Shown: piece after piece, positions 59,032 through 64,000 of the stretch | Layout: the number at the start of each line of letters is the position of its first letter | How positions within the stretch are numbered: position 1 is the first letter of the stretch | Assembly (NCBI GenBank): GCA_037143175.1 | Contig: JBAWZF010000004.1 | Coordinates: forward strand, 62,001 to 126,000 | Source of the DNA: a bacterium | GTDB taxonomy: Bacteria; Verrucomicrobiota; Kiritimatiellia; CAIKKV01; CAITUY01 | Length of the DNA stretch: 64,000 bases | Direction of reading: 5' to 3' | Made by a program: the position numbers and the translations under genes | Notes under the pieces: generated by a model | What the model saw: the letters and a program-made list of their open reading frames with translations, nothing else | The model's database searches: none | What the model was told of the DNA's origin: nothing

Positions 59032-61309
59032 TATGATTTCAGATTTCAAATGTCAGATTTCAAATCTTGTTGTTTGTAGCGTAACGGTCCTGGCCATCAT
59101 CGCCACGGCCTTGCCGGCGTCGGCAGCCCGGCAGGCGAAGGGTCAGGCCGAGGCCGGCGGCGGCGATTTCGAGGCGAGCCGTCTGTTGGACAAGGCCAAT
59201 GAATTGCTGGCTGGCGGTGAAAGCGAGCGCGGCGTCAAGATGCTTGAGACCGTCGTGGAGCAGTATCCGGCCAGCCAGGTGCGCTTTCCCGCCTACCTGG
59301 CCATGGGTCGTTACTATTCCGGCACCCGCGATTACCTCAAGGCGGTCGCCGTCCTCTCCAACCTGAAGGAACTCGAGAATGCCGCGGGCGAAGTGCAGCC
59401 TGCCGACCGCGACCTGTACCTGGAAGGGCTCTACCTGATGGGGACGGCCTACTTCCAGTCCCGCAACCACGGGGCGGCCTTCACCACCCTGCGCAAGATC
59501 GTGTCCAACTACCCCAACACGGTCTGGGCCAACCAGGCCTACTACTACATCGGCATGTGCCACTTCGTGCAGCAGAACTGGAGCAAGGCCATCGAGTCGC
59601 TCAATCTGGTGGGGACCCTGGTCGACACGGCGGCGGGCGAGGCCGACCGGGTGGAAGCCAGCCGCCGGTTCTATGTCAAGGTGGCCGACAAGGATCTCGC
59701 GGTGCTCGGCAAACTGGGCAAACAGACGTTCGTGGACCTGACCACCACGGCCGGTGATCGCGAGAAGATCGAGTGCATCCCCCTGGGGTCCGAGGGGGAT
59801 ACCCTCATCGGTTCGATCGCCACCGAGGTCGGGATGCCCAGGCCGGACGACCGCGTGCTGCAGGTGCGGGGCGGTGACACTATCACCGTGCGCTATCCCG
59901 ACGCCAATGCCGAGGATGGCTCGGTCAACGTGCCGCGCGAGTCCAAAGCCCGGGTGGTTTCGTCGGGTGTCGCCTCGTTCACGCTCGGGGATTACGACTC
60001 GCAGGCGGCGGCAGCATTTCTCGATCAGCCGCTGTTCCTGTCGCTCTTTGATGCTGATCTCGATACCAGTGACGGGGCGGACAGCGCCACCGTGCATCTG
60101 GTTTCCCGCTACAAGGAGGAGAGCGACGAGAACGAGTCGACGAGCGCGGTGGATCTGAAGAAGCTGCTGGATGACGATCCCGCCAAAAAGTACCGCGTTC
60201 GCGATGAGATCACAGTCAAGTTGACCGAGGCTGGGCAGGCCCCGGTGCGTACCGGCCGCTTCACGGACCGGGTCATGTTGCGCGCTCCCCAGCCGGGCCA
60301 GGCCGCGAACCCTGCGGATGAGGTGCTGACCTGTGCGGTGGACGACGAGGTGGTCATGACCTATACGGACGAGCGGAGCCTGGCCGGCGACACGCCCGTG
60401 CCGGTGACCGCCACCATCCGGGTGGTGGGAGAGATTGATACCCGGCCACGCGCCTCGCAGGACGTGGTGGCCGACCCGGTCATCAAGGCGCGCAAGAACC
60501 TTGTCGAGGCATCGGCCTACCTTGAACTGGCCCGCATCTTCAAGAGCATGGGGCTCCTCAAGGGCGCCAGGCAGAAGGCGGCGGATGGTCTGGAACGCGT
60601 GGATTTCATCATCCGTACCTCCAGTCCCATTCCCAGCGACCTCAAACAGCAGGCCTTCAAGACCAAATGGGAACTGCATATTGCCTCCGATGACTACGAG
60701 AGTGCCATCGCCGTGTGCAGTCTCTTCAACAAGCTCTATCCCGATTCACCGCTGGTGGACGAGGCGCTGATGGGCATTGCGCGCATCCGGCTTGACAACA
60801 AACAGTATTCCGCCGCCATCGCGGTTCTGCGGCAGATTCTGACGCTGCCCAAGTCGCAGGCGAAGGCCGAGGCGCAGTTCCGCATTGCTGAAGCCACGGA
60901 GGCGGAACTGGCCAGTCGCGAAGGCGGTCGCGAGGCCGGGCGTGAGACGGCCGTGCAGCAGTACAAGCTCTGTGCCGAGCGCTACCCCGACAGCGAGTTC
61001 GCGGGGCAGTCGCTGGCCAAGCTGGTGGACTACCACGTTGAGATGCGCGATTTCGCCCAGGCCGGTGAGTTGCTCTCCCAGATTTTCCAGGATCACCCCG
61101 ACGCCTCCTTCCTGGACGCGATGCTGCTTAAATGGGTGCTGGTCGCCTATGGTTCCGGCGACTACGCCAAGGCGCGCGACAAGTGTGCCCAACTGCTCTT
61201 CGAGTATCCCGGCAGTCCGTACGCCGACAAGGCGAAACAGATCCTGCCGAAGATCGAGGCCAAACTGAAATCTAATGCCGGCACGCCCGCGGAAGGTAAA
61301 GCACAATGA
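59021..61309 (+). CDS. Secreted TPR protein with inserted beta domain
   Basis: 762 aa from ATG 59021, chosen because GGAGG stands 5 bases before it. The N-terminal signal region includes a short piece encoded by a 12-bp direct repeat (SDFKCQISN) before the hydrophobic core 'LVVCSVTVLAIIATALPASA'. TPR/Tol-Pal-system YbgF-like hairpins fill about 50-205 ('VKMLETVVEQYPASQV', 'FTTLRKIVSNYPNTVWANQA'). A beta-rich insert with repeated acidic strands lies at about 215-490 ('GGDTITVRYPDANAEDGSVN', 'DDEVVMTYTDERSLAGD'). More TPRs follow to the end ('SAIAVCSLFNKLYPDSPLVD', 'AVQQYKLCAERYPDSEFAGQ'). The stop overlaps the next ATG by 4 bases. Probably a periplasmic scaffold; function unknown. Confidence 0.85.
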   Translation: MRNSMISDFKCQISNLVVCSVTVLAIIATALPASAARQAKGQAEAGGGDFEASRLLDKANELLAGGESERGVKMLETVVEQYPASQVRFPAYLAMGRYYSGTRDYLKAVAVLSNLKELENAAGEVQPADRDLYLEGLYLMGTAYFQSRNHGAAFTTLRKIVSNYPNTVWANQAYYYIGMCHFVQQNWSKAIESLNLVGTLVDTAAGEADRVEASRRFYVKVADKDLAVLGKLGKQTFVDLTTTAGDREKIECIPLGSEGDTLIGSIATEVGMPRPDDRVLQVRGGDTITVRYPDANAEDGSVNVPRESKARVVSSGVASFTLGDYDSQAAAAFLDQPLFLSLFDADLDTSDGADSATVHLVSRYKEESDENESTSAVDLKKLLDDDPAKKYRVRDEITVKLTEAGQAPVRTGRFTDRVMLRAPQPGQAANPADEVLTCAVDDEVVMTYTDERSLAGDTPVPVTATIRVVGEIDTRPRASQDVVADPVIKARKNLVEASAYLELARIFKSMGLLKGARQKAADGLERVDFIIRTSSPIPSDLKQQAFKTKWELHIASDDYESAIAVCSLFNKLYPDSPLVDEALMGIARIRLDNKQYSAAIAVLRQILTLPKSQAKAEAQFRIAEATEAELASREGGREAGRETAVQQYKLCAERYPDSEFAGQSLAKLVDYHVEMRDFAQAGELLSQIFQDHPDASFLDAMLLKWVLVAYGSGDYAKARDKCAQLLFEYPGSPYADKAKQILPKIEAKLKSNAGTPAEGKAQ
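59040..59065 (+). repeat. 12-bp direct repeat CAGATTTCAAAT (two copies)
   Basis: Exact copies at 59040-59051 and 59054-59065, a 14-base period, in the signal-peptide region of the second TPR gene; the bases just before (59035-59039, GATTT) look like part of a further copy. Loss of one 14-base unit would shift the frame. Confidence 0.8.
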
Positions 61310-64000
61310 TTAATTCCAAACCCCTTCGTGTTTTTCATGGTCGCCTGATCAAACCGCTTCTTGTTCTTGGCGTGGTGGCGTTGATCGCTCCGCTGGCCAA
61401 CGCCCAGCAGGCCGCCACCAACGCGCCGGATCCGAAGATCGCCGAGATGACGCGCCTGATCGAGGGCGTGCAGCGTGATCCCGGCGCGGCCCCGTCCGCG
61501 ACCCTGCTCCAGATCATGACGCTCGGCCGCGAGACGGCCCGGCCCCAGGCCGCCGCCGCCGTGCTCAAGAGCTACCTCGCGCAGCGCCGCGACGTGCCGG
61601 CGGAGTTGCTGCTGCCCGCCGCCGAGACGGCGGAACGGGCAGGGGACCTTCGCACCGCTGTGGCCCGCTACAAGCAATTCCTCAAGGCACCGCCGGCCGG
61701 CGCCGCCACTGCCGACGCGACCCTGCGTCTCTTCCGGTTGCTGGTGGACAGCCTTGGCGCCGATGACGACGCCTTCCGGCTGATGAAGGAGATGGATGGG
61801 GCGGCCCGTGCGACCCCGGCGCTCAAGCACTATGATCGCTGGTACCTGGACCAGGCAAAGCTGCGTGGCGATACCGTCGCCGTGGCGCACCGGCTGGCCG
61901 CCCTCATGGCCGATGGGATGCCGCTCGAAATGGAGCGCACTTACTACTGGGATATCCTGGAGTGGTTGACGCGTGACATTGCCGCCGCCCGCCCGGAACT
62001 GGCCGCTGCGGTTGAGGATTGCCGCCGGATCAGCGGCCTGATCCGCGAGAACAACGTGATGGCCAAACGGTTCGCCTTCCGGACGTCCCACCTGGCGTTC
62101 GTGATGGGCCCGGCGACGACGAACGAGGCCGCACTGGCCCAGTCCTTCGAACCCGTCGCAGCGGCGGCCCGCACCTACATAGACGCCGCGCCCAGCGCCG
62201 ATACCGTCCACGAGATCGCCCGCACCTTCGCCGGCGGATTTGCCGGATTCGACGACACCGTCTATCGGCGCTGTTTCCCCCAGAAGGCCGCGATCTACGC
62301 CTACGCCTTCGGTAAATTGAACGACCGTGAACGGGATCGGATGCTGGGGGTGACCACGGAGGCATTTAACGCCGGCTGGTGGCCGGGCAGGTTCCTTACG
62401 GAGGAACTCGGGGCCCAGGTCCTGACGGCGTCGCCCGACTATTTCCGGAAGTCGGCCGTCGCCGCCGCGTTGCTGTCGCTACCCTACACCTCCACCAATG
62501 CGGCGGTGCACAAGGCGCTGGCCCCCGCCGCGCAGGGAGTCCCCAGTGGAGTCGCCGCCATCATCACGGCCCTGGGCTCGCATGATGATCTTTACGGCTG
62601 CTGGCAAAGTCTGGTGCGTGACTCCTGGTTCAATACGACGTTTGATGAGGCGATGAGTTACATGTCGAGTGTCTGGTCGATCTACAGTCAGACCCCTCGG
62701 GAGGCTGGGCGACTTCCTGCCTCCGAGTATTACTACCAGAACTACGCTCGTTTTGGCTCCGAGGTCCTGTCCAAGACCCCGGTGTTCCTGTTCCGTGCCG
62801 ACTCAGCCCGGGCATTCATTGACGCCGCCTGGGGCTACACCACCACGAATGGCTATGACCGGTCTTTCATGCCTGCGATCATGCATCAGTTGGACTGGAT
62901 TCCCTTCACGGCCGCGGAGCGCAAGTCGGTCTTTGAGGGCGCGTTCCAGGGGTACACCTCATTCGCGCAGACGATCCGGTCGCAGCAGAGCAACACGAAC
63001 ATTCCCCAGGCGGCGGCCGCCGTACCCCAGTTGGCGCTGTTGGAAGCGGCCTTCAAACAGGTCATGGATCCCGCTGTCACCGACTTGACCAAAGCGCCGA
63101 ACGACTTGTGCCGGAACCTGGCCCGCGCCCAAGTCGCCCTGCGCGAGAAGAACCAGACGGAGTTCCTCGCGGCGGCCCGCGCCGCCTATCCGCTGCTGCG
63201 TGACTACCCTGAACGCAAGACGCCTTTTGGTCGCGCTGCGCTGCTGTTCCTCATCCAGAACCGGCTGACGGTGTTCGACACCCTTGATTTCCAGTGCGAG
63301 GTCCTGACCGACCAGCTCGCGCGGGGGACGCCCGAAAGCGGCAATGCCCTCGCCAGCATGGTGGTTGAGAGACTCTACGAGGGCCGCCAGTCGTGGTGGA
63401 GCGGGACGCAGAACAAGGCCAGCGTCCTCAAGGTGAATGCGGTTTACGCCAAGGCTCTTCGCGATGGCCTGGCTCGCAACCAGTTTTCCGCGATAGTGTT
63501 CGAATGGTTCCGCAATACGCGTAAGACGTCAGGCTGGCAGGAACTTGGCGGTGACACGGATCTGATGGAGGCGCTCATCACCCGCAAGGACCTGGTGCCA
63601 GGGCCGGGGCGCGTGGTGAAGCTCATGGCTTGGGTCCGCGACGATTTCCCCACGCTGAAGGACAAGTACCCTGTTGAGTCCGCCTTCGATACCGCTTTGG
63701 TCGAGGAAGCGCGGCAAACCCGGTTCTTGGACCGGCGTTATTACGATTATGGCGGCCAGGATAAGAGCGGGGCCGTGATGCGTGTGACGGCGGAGCTTTT
63801 TCAGACCTATGAGCGCCTGCCGTTCGGGTATGACGGCGGGGCTGTGGTGTATAACCGGGAATGGTTCTGGGATCTGCAGGGACGCCCGATGGGCCTGCCC
63901 GCGGCCGAGCGCGACGCCCTGCTGACGCGGATCGAGTCGTATGGCGGCAAGACGCGCTTCGACAACTATGCCAACGGCGCGATGCGTCTCGGTACAACCC
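61306..64000 (+). CDS. Large secreted protein of unknown function (partial, runs off right edge)
   Basis: 898 complete codons without a stop from ATG 61306, which overlaps the previous stop (ATGA). The signal peptide is 'FHGRLIKPLLVLGVVALIAP' followed by 'LANAQ' (cut near residue 34). The rest is Ala-rich and mostly helical ('TARPQAAAAVLKSYLAQRRD', 'DLRTAVARYKQFLKAPPAGA'), at first TPR-like and then without clear repeats, with many Trp, Tyr and Arg in the later half ('WWSGTQNKAS', 'RRYYDYGG', 'EWFWDLQGRP'). No family recognised. Third gene of the sigma-54 operon. I would expect more envelope or transport genes downstream, for example an ExbB/TolQ-type motor, but this cannot be seen here. Confidence 0.8.
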   Translation, partial: MINSKPLRVFHGRLIKPLLVLGVVALIAPLANAQQAATNAPDPKIAEMTRLIEGVQRDPGAAPSATLLQIMTLGRETARPQAAAAVLKSYLAQRRDVPAELLLPAAETAERAGDLRTAVARYKQFLKAPPAGAATADATLRLFRLLVDSLGADDDAFRLMKEMDGAARATPALKHYDRWYLDQAKLRGDTVAVAHRLAALMADGMPLEMERTYYWDILEWLTRDIAAARPELAAAVEDCRRISGLIRENNVMAKRFAFRTSHLAFVMGPATTNEAALAQSFEPVAAAARTYIDAAPSADTVHEIARTFAGGFAGFDDTVYRRCFPQKAAIYAYAFGKLNDRERDRMLGVTTEAFNAGWWPGRFLTEELGAQVLTASPDYFRKSAVAAALLSLPYTSTNAAVHKALAPAAQGVPSGVAAIITALGSHDDLYGCWQSLVRDSWFNTTFDEAMSYMSSVWSIYSQTPREAGRLPASEYYYQNYARFGSEVLSKTPVFLFRADSARAFIDAAWGYTTTNGYDRSFMPAIMHQLDWIPFTAAERKSVFEGAFQGYTSFAQTIRSQQSNTNIPQAAAAVPQLALLEAAFKQVMDPAVTDLTKAPNDLCRNLARAQVALREKNQTEFLAAARAAYPLLRDYPERKTPFGRAALLFLIQNRLTVFDTLDFQCEVLTDQLARGTPESGNALASMVVERLYEGRQSWWSGTQNKASVLKVNAVYAKALRDGLARNQFSAIVFEWFRNTRKTSGWQELGGDTDLMEALITRKDLVPGPGRVVKLMAWVRDDFPTLKDKYPVESAFDTALVEEARQTRFLDRRYYDYGGQDKSGAVMRVTAELFQTYERLPFGYDGGAVVYNREWFWDLQGRPMGLPAAERDALLTRIESYGGKTRFDNYANGAMRLGTT

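Noticed and set aside
59060-60679. 539-codon open frame antisense to the second TPR gene
   Set aside because: Its translation is full of Gly, His, Arg and Val blocks typical of reverse reads of G+C-rich genes; the plus-strand frame has a signal peptide, ribosome site and TPR motifs.
61162-62211. 349-codon minus-strand open frame near the right end
   Set aside because: Antisense of a continuous coding frame from 61306; low-complexity Gly/Arg text with no motif.

Overview
The window is bacterial chromosomal DNA from a Gram-negative organism. It encodes a TolC/HlyD-type export system and many Sec signal peptides. Several features resemble the PVC superphylum, perhaps Kiritimatiellota, Lentisphaerota or Verrucomicrobiota: very large secreted multidomain proteins, thrombospondin-3-type Asp repeats, 'VN(L/V)GQ(L/V)KQ' motifs, a MoxR/DUF58/VWA/DUF4159 operon, and two good sigma-54 promoter candidates. 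The taxonomic placement is inference from gene content only.

Layout. (1) 1-3.0 kb, minus strand: a TolC-like outer-membrane factor, a small Cys-rich protein and an HlyD-type adaptor that runs off the left edge. (2) 3.36-20.95 kb, plus strand: an RHS locus. It holds a short TSP3/beta-helix-start protein, a small secreted protein, a 1932-aa RHS/YD-repeat protein without a core domain, a 3220-aa protein carrying the RHS core and a C-terminal domain with a Ser-hydrolase-like motif, and a Gly-rich secreted protein. (3) 21-26 kb: an envelope-glycan island with a polytopic GT-C-like membrane protein, a GT2 glycosyltransferase, a PA14 protein and a GT4 glycosyltransferase, closed by a terminator and tRNA-Val. 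(4) 26.3-29.6 kb: two fibronectin-III-like lipoproteins, a CHASE3-PAS sensor without a kinase domain, and a lone receiver protein, followed by an integrase remnant. (5) 29.9-33.6 kb: a one-carbon cluster (pterin-binding methyltransferase, fhs, folD), the methyl-branch chemistry of folate C1 metabolism. (6) 34.1-57.1 kb: a long, tightly overlapping operon (MoxR ATPase, DUF58, two VWA membrane proteins, a large membrane protein, DUF4159). It leads into giant secreted proteins of 2611 and 1637 aa with beta-propeller, TIM-barrel-like and carbohydrate-binding-like parts, and a CBM9-like gene with an apparent frameshift. (7) 57.3-64 kb: a second operon behind a near-perfect -24/-12 promoter, with two TPR proteins and an unidentified large secreted protein that leaves the window.

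How it fits together. Almost everything concerns the envelope, secretion or the cell exterior. The MoxR operon and the TPR operon each have a sigma-54-like element upstream, which suggests joint control. The RHS pair looks like a two-polypeptide version of an RHS shell-plus-C-terminal-domain system, with a dockerin-like Ca-binding motif where the two proteins meet. No rRNA genes, CRISPR arrays or intact insertion sequences were seen.
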